Part shown: positions 1 to 11,470 of the stretch, piece by piece
How the letters are laid out: each line of letters opens with the position of its first letter
Position numbering within the stretch: the stretch's first letter is position 1
Assembly (NCBI GenBank): GCA_021292105.1
Contig: CM037860.1
Span: 13,038,698 to 13,102,697, forward strand
Source of the DNA: Anadara kagoshimensis
Taxonomy: Eukaryota; Mollusca; Bivalvia; Arcoida; Arcidae
DNA length: 64,000 bases
Reading direction: 5' to 3'
Notes under the pieces: model-generated
Seen by the model: only the letters and a program-made list of their open reading frames with translations
What the model was told of the DNA's origin: nothing
Databases searched by the model: none
Translations under genes and position numbers: made by a program

Positions 1-179
1 ACAAAGCGAGACAGAGGTACATATATTACTATATCCCCTTCATCACTGGTGGTAGTAAAACAACCGACCTCGTCTCCAGGTCTTCTATTTTTGAGTCTGG
101 ACTTCTGTGTACACCTACATTTTTGATGTTGTCTGAAATCTAGTGTACTGTAACAAGCAAATTCAGTGCACTTATGTTC

Positions 180-392
180 AAAGAGCAATAATCCCAGGAA
201 ATTGAGCAAACTTGGATAAACAATATGGGCATCGCCTATCAATGTTGATGCTTTGTACCAAGTTTCATGAAAAAGTGATTCATAGTTTTGGAGAATTTTG
301 ATAGTTTTGGAGAATTTTTGCAGACTAGAATTTTTGAAGGTCAGAACTCAAATTTAATATCCCCCTCTTTCTTCGAAAAGTGGGGGATAAAA
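180..392 (+). repeat. Dispersed bivalve-type repeat, copy 1
   Basis: This copy carries the phrases 'TCAATGTTGATGCTTTGTAC', 'AGTTTTGGAGAATTTT' and ends with a run of the type CCCCCTCTTTCTTCG...GGGGGATAAAA. The same blocks in the same order recur around 23225-24480 and 24670-24872, and in reverse orientation around 48066-48292. It is non-coding and no target-site duplication was identified. The family identity is unknown to me. Confidence 0.55.
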
Positions 393-525
393 ATGTGACT
401 TACAAATTCTTGGGTACACTATAATATGTATTCAATAAATTATAAGTCGGAGACACAAGTCATACTGTAATTCAAATTCTATAGATTTTTAACTTAGATT
501 TACATTTATTGTTTTTTCTTTTCAG

Positions 526-612
526 ACAATGGTGATCATAGAGAAATAGATTAACTTTGGCTTTTGGTTTACCTGATCCTTTATTTTTCACTGCTGACCA
601 TTCCTCAGATAG
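526..612 (+). other. Candidate 5' UTR exon of the zinc-finger gene
   Basis: A good acceptor (GTTTTTTCTTTTCAG, ending at 525) and a donor (ATAG|GTATGT at 613) bracket 87 bp with no useful ORF. The coding exon downstream also opens with an acceptor (TTCTATTTTCAG, ending at 2401) 8 bases before its ATG, so the gene needs at least one upstream non-coding exon and this is the best candidate. The true transcription start is probably before the window. RNA evidence is absent, so it is only a splice-consensus call. Confidence 0.35.
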
Positions 613-624
613 GTATGTATCATT

Positions 625-945
625 GATTGAATGGGTTGTTATGTCTCAGTCAAAAATATTTCATGTCACCAGCTGTAGGTGAAGTGGCAAAAATTTTACC
701 TTTGCAGTGCGTTGAGGGCAATGTGTTGGGAAGACACGTGTGCCTGCAGTAACACAAAACTTTGGTTTTTAAGGTATCCAGAATGACCCAGTGACTTTAA
801 TTTCTAAATATATGCAGAGTGATTGGTGAAAGAACTCACTACAGGTACCTATTTTCAAGTTTTGGTCAGATCCTGGCCAGAGTTCAGACCCATGATCTCC
901 ACATACGGAGCAAGCACTCTACCAACTGAGCTACTATATTGGTTT
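625..945 (-). mobile_element. tRNA-derived SINE (family 1), minus strand
   Basis: Read on the minus strand, the right end begins with GTAGCTCAGTTGGTAGAG, a tRNA A-box, followed by a degenerate B-box (GGGTCTGAACTC). The body passes through blocks shared with the fuller copy at 62568-62893, such as the CACCAGCTGTAGGTGAAG segment. It lies in the intron between the candidate 5' UTR exon and the coding exon of the zinc-finger gene. It is a SINE, not a working tRNA gene, because the acceptor and anticodon arms do not pair. Confidence 0.65.
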
Positions 946-2409
946 AATGTTTCATTGTAGGCTGCAGAAGTTTAAAGATCAAACTTGCTACTCATCAATA
1001 TATTTGATTAAATCTGAAAAAAAAAAATGGTTTTTAAAAAATCTTGCTTTAAAATTTCATTAAGAGTCATTAGCTGGATGAGCTATTGAGATCAATCTTC
1101 GTCTTGAGCCATCTCAACTTTCATTGTAAACACAGTAGAGTCAATATCTTCACCAAGTTTGCTCAGAATAATATTTTTTACAAAAACTAGGGCAAGAGAA
1201 ATTTTGGATTAGTGGTACAAGAGTCGCTGTGAAAATCATGAATACTTTTTTTCTCGCAACTGTTTCTTCCTATACGGTATTCAAACTGGCTAAGAATGAT
1301 CAAAATTTCAAGTATGGGGTTATGTCAAAAAGTAGGTCACAGGGTCAAATCACCGAAAAACTTTGTTAGCATATAGGGCATATAATTTGTTTTCCTGAAA
1401 AACTGTATGAAGAAATATTGGTTGTGTCAAAAACACAGACTACAAATGTAGCTAAAGCTTCTTCAAACAATAAATACCATGATAGGTCATGTTTTTTTGC
1501 TTATTCTTTAAAATGTGCTTAGAATGGCATTAAGCAGAAGCTAGATCAGGTTCATATAATGACTGGTAACAGGGTAAGAAGTAGGTCATTATAGGCTATA
1601 ACTGAGTATTTGGTATAAATAGTACATTTTATACAACAATTTCATGACATTAAACTTTCATGATTATTTTGTCCTCGGGAAACATGAATAAAAAGTGGTT
1701 TACAGCACATGGATTTTCTGTTCATTTTCATCTTGTTAAGACATGATTTACTGCATTGGATTTGTACCTGTTCTTGTCATCTCACTATAAATATATATAA
1801 CTGGTAACATATTTTAAAAAGAACAGCAGATCTCTGAAGTTGATGGCTTAAATAGATACAACACACAGAGATATACTACTATACAGCGTATGTGACAGTG
1901 ACATGCTTAATTTCCATAGAAAACCCAATAAAATTTAATAAAGATTGATATTGTTCACTTACTTGACCTGGTCATAACTGAAAATCTGTATGTGCATCTG
2001 CGATTATCATAGAGTATTTCTGTAGCATGGCAAATGTTGGTATTATGGGGACTTTACATGGCAAAAAATCCAGTGATTACTGAAGTGATGTCCTCAGTGA
2101 TTTTTATGTCATATGTGCAATAGGGTCCACTATTTGTCTGGTTCTGAACATGTTAAATCCCCATAGCACCAACGGCTTACTTTGTGCAGAAATATGCTAT
2201 GCTTAACAGATGCGCATGCAGATTAGGTACAATAAAGTGAAAAAATATCAATTTGTATTCAAGCTTATTTGATTTTCTATGGAAATAAAGTGTAATTCAC
2301 TGTCACAAACATACTGACTCTGATTGTAAACAAATTATCTAAATGAAGTAAAAGTTACATTTTCTTCTGTTGTTTAAAACTTTACTTATTTCTATTTTCA
2401 GGATAAAAA

Positions 2410-5400
2410 ATGTCTGGCATCCAGATAGAGAATATAGTAAGTCTGACACCAAATGATGACAGTGACGGTGTACAAGTTAAATCAGAACCTGTAGATCCAG
2501 AGTATGAAACTGCTCTAGATAGCGGAGAGAGAGAAAGTAGTAACCATAGTGAGAGTTCCTCAAACTCAAAGTCGTCGTCGGATCCTGTATATCCAAGTGC
2601 TGATTCTAGTCAACGGATACGGGGAATATTAAATAACATGATTAATGATAATAGTAAAGAACTGAGTGTTAAAGGTGTCATAGAAGATCTGTTACAAAGA
2701 AATGAGTATCTGTTAGCACAGAATGATGCTGGGTTATATAAACCACAACCCAGAAACATGTCCCTAAAAGATACGAGGAAATGTTGAAAAACCGTGGCCA
2801 GTCTTCTACATCAAAATCAAATGGAAATTCTACACCTAAGTCAGATGTTCCAGGTGAAGGGCAATTTTGAGACCAAGTAGTCCAACTCAAAATTGTTCAT
2901 TACCTGAAAAAGATGCACCAGATCAGACCTTAATGGAAACACAAGTGATTGAAAATGATGATGATAGTGGCATGAAACCTGAAATGGTGTGTGGTGTGGC
3001 ATCTAAAGCTTATGTGATGACTAAGGAGGGTGTTAACATACAAACTGACTTACAATTTTACTGGTGTAATTTTTGTCCCTATAAAACAGAGGCTAAAGAT
3101 GTACTAATTCAGCATGTGATGGAACACCGTTTTCACTGTAAATATTGTTCTTATCAGTCATTCTCTAGAGCCGATGTGATAAGACACGCAGCTTCAAAAC
3201 ATGAGGAATTTGAGGATATAGCTAAGACACTGAAATATTGTACATTTATGCCAGATTATTTACAAATAGAAAAATCAAAGAAAAGAAAAAATGCTGATAC
3301 GGATGAAAATGGAGATAATTCTGAGATTAAACGTGCAAAAGCGAATGATAAAAACGAGCCTGTGGTTCATGAATCTCGAAGGAAAAAAAAGACAAAGACA
3401 GGTGGAAGAAACAAACAGTTTTAAATCAGTACAACAAGCAATACCACAAGATGATGAATATGATGCTTTTGATATGGAAGTTGATGAAGTGGACGAGGAG
3501 GAGGAAATGTATGAAGAGGATAGTGAGACATCAGACCGGGTTATTGTACCTCGATCAAAATTAAAATCAGGGGCATCAAAAATGCCAGCCAAGAATGTAA
3601 CATCCACCATGGTAACTGTAACACCTTCAAATTCTGCACCGGCTAATTCGTCAGGAAAACCATCAAGTACAGTGACTGTTTCTTCTGGTTTGTGCTGGAA
3701 TTGCGGATATTGTGATTTTGTTACATTAAGTCAGACTTTCTTAAAGACCCATCTGAACACACAGCATGCTGGAAAAGCTAAATATGTAGCTATGCTTGTC
3801 TCATCACAGGAAGAAATGAATAAAATCAAAGAGAGAGATGCACAAATGTACCAAAATCCAAACCCTGCTCTACTTTATGGTAACGTTTCTAGGTCTGCAG
3901 CTTTTGCAAATGTACCGACAGTTACAGCACAGAAAAATATGAATCAGTCACCAGTATCAAGTGCTATTGAAACATCTGCAAGTTATGATGATTCTGGTGA
4001 TGAAGATGAAAGTCTTCCTGAGTCGGAAAAGAAGAAATATCCTCTTACCTACAAGTGTGCCCACTGCAATTTTAATGCTCCAGTGAGTTTCAAAATTAAG
4101 GAACATCTGCAGATCAAGCATATTGGATGTGTCCTATATGCATTAGATATGAGAGCTGTCAAACTTAAACAGCGTAGATATGTATTCTTTTGTCACAGAA
4201 AGAACTGTTCATTTACCTCAAAGAAGACAGAAGAATATTTAAACCATTCTGAAAGTTGTACACCATGGTTGTTGGAAAATTGCCCAGAACCTGTTGATGC
4301 CAATACAAAGAAATGCTTAGAACTGACACGATCTTTCTCACAAAAGATTTCACAAAAAGTTTTCAGTATGGCAAAGAACTTTAAGACCAACAAAAGTGCT
4401 GAATATGCGTGTATCCACTGTTCATATACCTCCAATAACAACACTAGAGTGAAGAAACATATCTTGTCTAACCATAAAGATAGTGACACGACTATGAGAG
4501 ATCTACAGGCAAACAAGATGAACAAAAAACAGCATGTATTTTTTTGCAGGCACTGCTTATGGGAGACCAGAGAGGGTGGTGAACTTTCTACACACTTGAA
4601 GGAAAGACATAATGAAGAGAGTGCTGGCACTATTTCTGAACCACCTTCCTCCATGGATCGTTCCCATTTAGAAGCACCTTCTATAACTGCAGCTGAATCA
4701 TCTACACCAGACATTCCTAGAAATGTTAATCTGCTGAGGGTGAAGTTTGAACGGCCACAAGGTGAGGCATCGCCAAGTTCTATGGATTCCTCACTGTCTC
4801 CATCACCATCTGAGGAGTACACTGAGAAAGATGAGGAGGATTATATAGATGATTTGGAAGTCCCAGAGGAAGATGTCCGCAATTTGATGGACCTGTATAT
4901 TGCTGATGAAGCTTCAAGAGGAGGCAACTCTCCAGGTCGTCCAACGAGGGAAGCAGCAGCCAGAGCTTCAATCCGAGTCCGAGCACAGGGACAACAACCC
5001 CCTTTGTACAGATGTATACATTGTTATTGTTTAAATTTTGGAGTTAATTTGACAAGGAAACATATCAGAATCCATCACCCTGAAGAAGCATACAGAGCTC
5101 TGGATATAAAGAAGAAAAATTCTAAACAAGCATGTTATTTCTGTTTTTGTCCCAAGGATGGTTGTCACTATGCTAATGTCAGTGAAGAAGCTGTTATCAA
5201 TCATGCTATACAAGATCATAAATACAGGAAAGAAGAAGAGGAATTACAAAGGTTACAAGTCCTATTTAATGCCTGCTATAACTCTCCACATTCCAAGTCT
5301 TCTGATCATAGGCAGGAGAAGCACGGTAGTTCATTTGAATGCATATATTGTTCACAGAGCTTTGTTAGAGCCAGTATGGAAAAATTGAGGCAACATATTC

Positions 5401-5741
5401 ACACCTATCACCCGGGAGAGGAGGTCATCTTCCGAGATTGTATTGCTAGGAAACTTCGGAAGACATCTCGTGTGTTTATGTGTGGTCATCCACCTTGTAT
5501 GTTTAACACGGCAGATCAAAAAGAATACACCCTTCATAAGTTGGCTCATGATCAGTCACAGATATATGAATGTGCTCGTTGTCAGTGGTTCACGGCTAAT
5601 GCTGACCAGGTCGGGAATCACATGTCTGCTGTACATGCAGGAGAACAAGTTACGACCATGGAGATCTTTCTGGATCTAGATGATAAAGGATCTGTGGTAA
5701 AAAAGGTTGGTGGTACAGTTATCAAACAGGAACCTGAATAA
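2410..5741 (+). CDS. C2H2 multi-zinc-finger protein (frame broken at three homopolymers)
   Basis: Probable nuclear DNA-binding protein. I count 12 C2H2 fingers: near 3058-3126, 3130-3201, 3695-3775, 4050-4125, 4180-4260, 4402-4480, 4537-4610, 5008-5078, 5128-5218, 5334-5410, 5473-5550 and 5567-5636. Ordinary C-X2-C fingers are mixed with long C-X4/5-C forms (CHRKNC, CPKDGC, CGHPPC). Acidic and Ser-rich linkers separate them. SUMO-like motifs occur at both ends (VKSEP near the N-terminus; VIKQEPE at the C-terminus). The start at 2410 follows an acceptor at 2401. The frame changes near 2755 (after CCCAGAAAC), near 2860-2868 (GGG/TTTT) and near 3382-3389 (A8). Sensible protein continues in the new frame each time, and each break sits in or beside a homopolymer, so assembly indels are more likely than decay. 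Small introns at these places cannot be excluded. I do not recognise an orthologue. Confidence 0.8.
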
Positions 5742-6470
5742 TTCAAACTAATATAAATCATTTCAACTTGACATACATTATCATTTAAAATTTTGGGGTC
5801 AATAGTTTACACTTTTAGTGTGGCAAATTCTGTTAAAGCCAGAGATATTATCAGTGATGATAAGTTTGTGGTGATTCTGTTATTCTTCAGTTGAATACAG
5901 TCATACATTATTGTAAAGTATAACAATCACAAATATATGTGATATGTATATGTATTTTCTGAGGGGGGGGGGGGGGGGGGGGGGGGGGGATTTTAAAGAC
6001 CAAAACAAAAATTTCAGCATTCATATAATATTAAATTTATATTGCCCACTAAGGCCTTAATAATGGGGTCATTTGGTAAAATAAGGGATCAATGACCAGC
6101 CCCTTCTAAAATGAACATAAGTCTCATATGTATTTCTAAGGTCTTGATGTAATTGAAATGATGCTGGTCATTTTTACTAGTATTATGTAACTTGATAGAT
6201 GACCAATGTTTCCAGACTCCTCTATAAACTGTACATATAACATATATACTAGTAGTAGCATTTTATTTTATATCAATGTATTTACGAGTATGGTAATTAA
6301 TTTTTGTCCATGTCAGATCATTTCTAATAGTAAAATACCTTAAATTGCATTTACTTAGTTGTTACTGCGTAATCACTATTCATGACTTACTTTCAGTATT
6401 ACAGGATTACAAGGAGATGCAAATTGTTAAGTATTTAGAGCAATATTTAAACAATTTACTTATAAATAAA
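5742..6470 (+). other. 3' UTR of the zinc-finger gene
   Basis: AT-rich non-coding sequence follows the TAA stop. It includes a 27-base G run at 5963-5989. From ~5990 to 6140 there is a repeat related to 22620-22810, sharing the CTAAGGCCTTAA block and CCCTTCTAAAATGAAC. A canonical AATAAA lies at 6465-6470 and is the first good polyadenylation signal; another (AATAAA near 7067) would give a longer UTR. Confidence 0.4.
5963..5989 (+). repeat. G27 homopolymer
   Basis: An uninterrupted run of 27 G lies on the sense strand of the zinc-finger gene, about 220 bases after its stop codon. If it is transcribed, the RNA could form a G-quadruplex. Its length is unreliable in any sequencing technology. 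Confidence 0.9.
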
Positions 6471-7846
6471 GGTAGACTTCCATTTTGTACCCTCTGCTGA
6501 AAACTTAATTTTACCTGAAGAAACCAAAAAATGCTGGAATCTTGAACATTTCTGTTAAAAATAATTTTCCAAATATTTTACATAGAATTTAATGGATAGG
6601 GTACCAGTACAACGCTATGTATCAACTATCAAGCAGTTCATTTGTTAAACAGCTTATAGAAAACTTTAAAAACTGAACCTAAACCAGTCAAAATTAGTAC
6701 ACCATCTTTTGTACTGTTTAGTATTAATTGGAATTTCTAATTTATTAATTCAGTGTTTTTGATCGATCATAAGTTTAATGAGTTGGTGGCATTGTATCGT
6801 AAACAATTCTTACCAAGATAATTTGTGTGATATGTGTACATTTGTTTCACTATTTTCCCATACTGTAAACATTAATTTTAGCGGTGCAGTAATTTTATCA
6901 AATTTTAGCGGTGCAGTACCCCTGCTAAAAAATTTGATCATGACAAGATGAAATTTATGCTTATCTGTGTCCATGTGAGTTTACGTAAATTATAATTTGA
7001 GCTAAAATTTGTACTCGCTTTTTATTTTGTTAACAAAGGTTTTCCGATTTATGTCAAGTTAATGTGAAATAAATGCTGAAAAAATTTTGTAAATGGTTGA
7101 CCCGTTGCTTTGATATAAGTATTTATATGTTAAAATTTTGATTGTTATAGCTATATATTAAATACTGGTCAGTGTTTCAAGCATATTGTATATTGTCATA
7201 ATTATTTAATTCAGTAAATTGTGAAGTAGATGAAGTTAAAATATCAGGGGTTCAAAATTAAATTTTATAGTGGAAGGTCCAGGACCTTTTGCTTTTAATT
7301 TTGGCAGGTCCCACATTAAGTTTTGAAAGTCCAATATTATGATTAGAATGTACATGAGCTATTATATAGCAAAGGTAGTATTATCCTCAACCTGGTGAAA
7401 ATGGCAGGTTAGGAGACTTTTGCTGTTGAAATATCAAGGGATCCAATGTAAAATCAATAGGTCCTGGACCTCTGACCAGGGAAATTTGAACTCCTGAAAT
7501 ATTTTTTAGACATTACACATATTTTCTTCAAATTTATTCATGTCATCAGTATTGTTTGTTTTTGTTTTTTTAATTACAAAATGAGACTTTTCCTCAAAAC
7601 CTCACAATGACATAGTTAAAGTCCTGGAGATAAGATCTGAGTAACTTGTAAAGTGGAAGTGTATTACATTGTGCAGTTATATTATCATTGTCATACTGCA
7701 CATTTGGATAAAATTTTTGCAAAAGAGTTCATATTTGTTACTGAAAATTACAGAGATTGCATATGATGTAACAACTGGTTTAGTACACCACTTTTGGATA
7801 ATGCATTTATTTTTTGTAGTATGTATTCTTTCAATGTTCTTATTTA

Positions 7847-8390
7847 CAGTAAGTCAACTTATGCCAGTACTGGTATAAAGTAGTATCATGAAATAGATAA
7901 AATTTCTCACTTACAGTCAGTCAACTTATGCCAGTACTGTTATAAAGCAGTATCATGAAAAAGATGAAATTTCTCACTTACAGTCAGTCAACTTATGCCA
8001 GTACTGTTATAAAGCAGTATCATGAAAAAGATGAAATTTCTCACTTACAGTCTGTGAACTTATGCCAGTTCTGGTATAAAGTAGTATCATGAAAAAGATA
8101 AAATTTCTCACTTACAGTCAGTCAACTTATGCCAGTACTGTTATAAAGCAGTATCATGAAAAAGATGAAATTTCTCACTTACAGTCAGTCAACTTATGCC
8201 AGTACTGTTATAAAGCAGTATCATGAAAAAGATGAAATTTCTCACTTACAGTCTGTGAACTTATGCCAGTTCTGGTATAAAGTAGTATCATGAAAAAGAT
8301 AAAATTTCTCACTTACAGTCAGTCAACTTATGCCAGTACTGTTATAAAGCAGTATCATGAAAAAGATGAAATTTCTTATTTAGTCAATCA
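7847..8390. repeat. 67-bp tandem repeat with 201-bp higher-order structure
   Basis: Eight 67-bp units start near 7847, 7915, 7982, 8049, 8116, 8183, 8250 and 8317. There are two variants: A (AGTCAGTCAAC ... CTGTTATAAAGCAG ... GATGAAAT) and B (AGTCTGTGAAC ... CTGGTATAAAGTAG ... GATAAAAT). After a B-like first unit the order is A A B A A B A, a trimer of about 201 bp. Each unit also holds a splice-acceptor-like TTTCTCACTTACAG. No gene contains it, unless the zinc-finger 3' UTR extends this far. Confidence 0.9.
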
Positions 8391-9129
8391 ACTTTTTTAT
8401 GCCAGTACTGGTGTAAAACATCAGGTTTTGTAATATTGATTTAATTTTGTATGAAAAAGATAAACACTTCCAAGCATTTTGTGTTGTGTAAATACAAATT
8501 GTATAATAAATCAAATAATAAACTTTGCATTTTGATATACTTTAATTCATACTGTTCTATGACTATTACTAGTCCTCTTTTGCCCAATCAATTTGCAGTA
8601 CTTATTCATCTGTAGTTGTGGCATAATCTTCCTAAGTACTACTAGTCTGAAGATATCAACATAGAGAAGTGTGAATGGATTTTGGTGTCTGAAATCAAGA
8701 TTAATTCACTTGTATCTAGCTGTCTATACTTGAAGTTGCATAAATGTGTATTTTGTGTACCCTTGCATTGACCAATGAGAGTTCTTTTATAATTTTTACT
8801 GTGGCATTAACTGTTTTTAAAAACTCATCTGGAGAAGTTCTTAACTATGCCTTTTGAGTCAAGTGGAGTAATAGTGTTTTGTGTCCCAGTCAAGAATATT
8901 TAACCTACATGTACATCAAGGCAGTCTGATCTGATAAATAACTTAGATACCCAGAGAAAATACATTTTTGTCAAGAAAACCGACAAACTTTCTTGCACTA
9001 AGATCTACCCTAATAAAGTTGAGAAGTACTGTGATCTGCTATTCCACACTATAGACCACTGGGGCCCCTTCCTAGTCCATTGACCCACATTTTCAGTTTG
9101 GTGAAAGTAAAAATTACCATGTCTGATCC

Positions 9130-9345
9130 AGCCTGCAATGGGGTTTGCCACTGTACCACATGGTACCCCCTAATGTTTGTGAGGAACACTTATTTTTAAT
9201 GGATATGGAATCGCACTAGATGTTTTCTTGTAAAAGAGACAATATTAAGGCAATATGCAACGTTAACATTCTCTAATGTGTTCTACACAAATGCTCAGTG
9301 ATATTGATTATGTGGTACCTTGGTGAACCCCGTTGAATCCTGAAC
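9130..9345. mobile_element. MITE with TGGTACC-type inverted ends
   Basis: The left side reads GGTTTGCCACTGTACCACATGG and the right side reads back as the approximate inverse (GTGGTACCTTGGTGAACCCC). A shorter, clearer member is at 48870-48968. No protein is encoded. The superfamily is uncertain because no target-site duplication was resolved. Confidence 0.45.
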
Positions 9346-9639
9346 ATCCAATTATAAAGCTGGCACTTGATTAATTGGGCCACCATGCAATAAATGATTT
9401 GAGAACAAAACTAGCAGGACAAGGGATTTTATTCGTGCATTACATGTTGCCATTCTGCAATTACATGAAACCTTTATTTACCAGTTGCTGCATTTTTCGA
9501 GGAACGGTCAAAAGGATTCAATAAAAATATTTAATATTCAGTAGAAATAACTATTGAGGAATTCTAGTGATCTGTCTTCAGACTGGTGAATTTTTCAAAC
9601 CGAGTTTCAAAATACATGCATGTCCATCCAGTCAATGAG

Positions 9640-9840
9640 GACTAAAATATCCTCTAGCATTGTTTCACACAACTGTCAAGATTCTATGTGGTCAGTTAAT
9701 GGATGGTTGAGAAAACAATTGACCTTCAGCAAGTGAACTGACAACTTTTCTTACTCAAGGATATCGTCTGCCCAAGCTTAATTCAAACCTATGCTGCAAG
9801 AGACACTATGATTCATAAATGTGTGCTCTAAACCACAAAT
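9640..9840 (-). mobile_element. SINE family 2 fragment, minus strand
   Basis: Blocks such as 'AAGTGAACTGACAACTTTTC' and 'TTCAAACCTATGC' match, in order, the family-2 copy at 59955-60210. On the minus strand these give a tRNA-like B-box region. The copy is old and diverged. Confidence 0.4.
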
Positions 9841-10054
9841 TGAGAAAGATTACAACCACACAATATATTTGATATTGTTTATATTTAGTTGGTGTTAGCG
9901 TTCATTATCCAAATGCAAATTGCTATTTTTCAACCAACACTAAGCCTTGGTGGCCAAGTGATTAAATGCACCTGTTTACAGATCACAGCACCTCTTGCTT
10001 TTTAGGTTTGACTTCCATTCAGGCAGTTCCTTATATGATTGATCTGATGAATTG

Positions 10055-10270
10055 GGTTTTATGGCCAAGTCGAGAATATTTCATTTATATCAAGATGTCG
10101 CCAGCTATAGGTGAAGTTGCAGAAAATTTGACTTTACAGGGTTAGTTTGCTGCAGACAAGCATGCCACTTCCCCATTCACATTACATCAAACATCAGGTG
10201 AAACAGAGAGCCAGACCACGACCTCCCACTTATGGAGCAAGCACTCTTATCAACTGCAGTAGAGAAATGA
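10055..10270 (-). mobile_element. SINE family 1 copy, minus strand
   Basis: The order of blocks (AGTCGAGAATATTTCA..., CGCCAGCTATAGGTGAAG, then a tRNA-like end with GGAGCAAGCACTC) matches the family-1 SINE at 625-945 on the same strand. The A-box end is degraded. Confidence 0.5.
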
Positions 10271-11305
10271 AAACCATGGGTCTTTTTCCTCAAATTGCTT
10301 TTGCATCAGTGTGAGAGTATAAATTACGCATTTACTTCATTTCTAATTTTATTGAAAGACAGACCATGGGCCATCTGAGCCAACAAAACACATGGGTCCA
10401 TAGACTCCATACTATCAGTGGAAGCCAGATTTGCTTTGGAACAGTTAGCATTCTTGTCAGTATTTTATAAATTGGAGACTGTAAAATTTGCTGGGATTCA
10501 AGTGAGGATGATAAAACTAAAAATCAATCAACTGAAACACTTAAAATTACCAATTGAATAATTTATTTCAAGTATAGTAGTAACATGATTCAAATGATTG
10601 CTTTTACAAGAAGTTGATACATGTTATAAAATTTAAAGGATCAAATCATTAATGGTAGGTAGTAAGGTTCACACCATACATGTAACATGATACCAAATCA
10701 TGTTAGTGTGGATCTACCATTCCAATGGGATTCACAATTGTATCCCCCGATACTCCATTGCGATTCTGCAAACAATTATTTCCAATGGAGATGGAATCCA
10801 TCCAGTTCACATTCCTTGTTAAAATGATGTTATTCTGGAAAATTTCGACGTACATTTTTTTTCAAAACGTTCGGCACAAATGTTAGTCGGTATTGATCAT
10901 GTGTTACGCTGGTAAAACTCCATTGATCATGGAAAAACATATAACACATTTCAATCAAATACTCCTGAAATATCTGTAACACTTATTAAAGAGAAAAATC
11001 AAGTTCAATATCAGATTTCTTACCAGACCACAAAGGTTTTAGAGTAATAATATGGTATGCAGAAGAATCACATATAAAAACTAAGTCCTTTATAATATAA
11101 AAGCCTTTAAAAGGATTATCAGCACTTTAAACATTCTCATTATCACATCAAAAATTGTTATAGATTACGATCATCTAAATAAATTACAGGTAAATGATTA
11201 ATCTATGGAACAATTTGAGTTTTTATATACCATAACCAAGAGTAGCATCTATCTGATGCAGGTCAATTCTCATTATGTCATACTAAATTATCACATTAGT
11301 ATACA

Positions 11306-11311
11306 TTTATT
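11306..11311 (-). terminator. Candidate PRIM2 polyadenylation signal
   Basis: TTTATT on the plus strand gives AATAAA on the minus strand, about 160 bases past the PRIM2 stop codon. This is a plausible 3' UTR length. AT-rich sequence makes chance matches common, so it is only a candidate. Confidence 0.35.
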
Positions 11312-11470
11312 ATTCAAATTCAAGTTAAAGAGCAATATTTGTTCCAGAATCATTTTAAAATCAACCAAGCTCTTTAAACATATTGAAATTTCCACAGGAA
11401 GAGATATTGTACATATAGTATTTAGTAGTTAATATAGCACATTGTTTGTTATATAACTGCTTTGAACACA

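Larger units (their letters stand above)
8391..11470. other. Intergenic region between convergent genes
   Basis: No convincing gene is seen on either strand. It holds decayed repeats: a MITE copy (~9130-9345), a family-2 SINE (~9640-9840, minus), a family-1 SINE (~10055-10270, minus), and a third MITE-family relative around 10670-10930. The rest is AT-rich unique-looking sequence, including the probable 3' UTR of PRIM2 at its right end. Confidence 0.5.

Noticed and set aside
870..960. tRNA gene on the minus strand (also near 62570)
   Set aside because: A- and B-box motifs are present but the arms do not pair, and the sequence continues into a shared SINE body.
4193..4822. 209-codon minus-strand ORF in the zinc-finger gene
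   Set aside because: Antisense shadow of the zinc-finger coding sequence; no recognisable domain.
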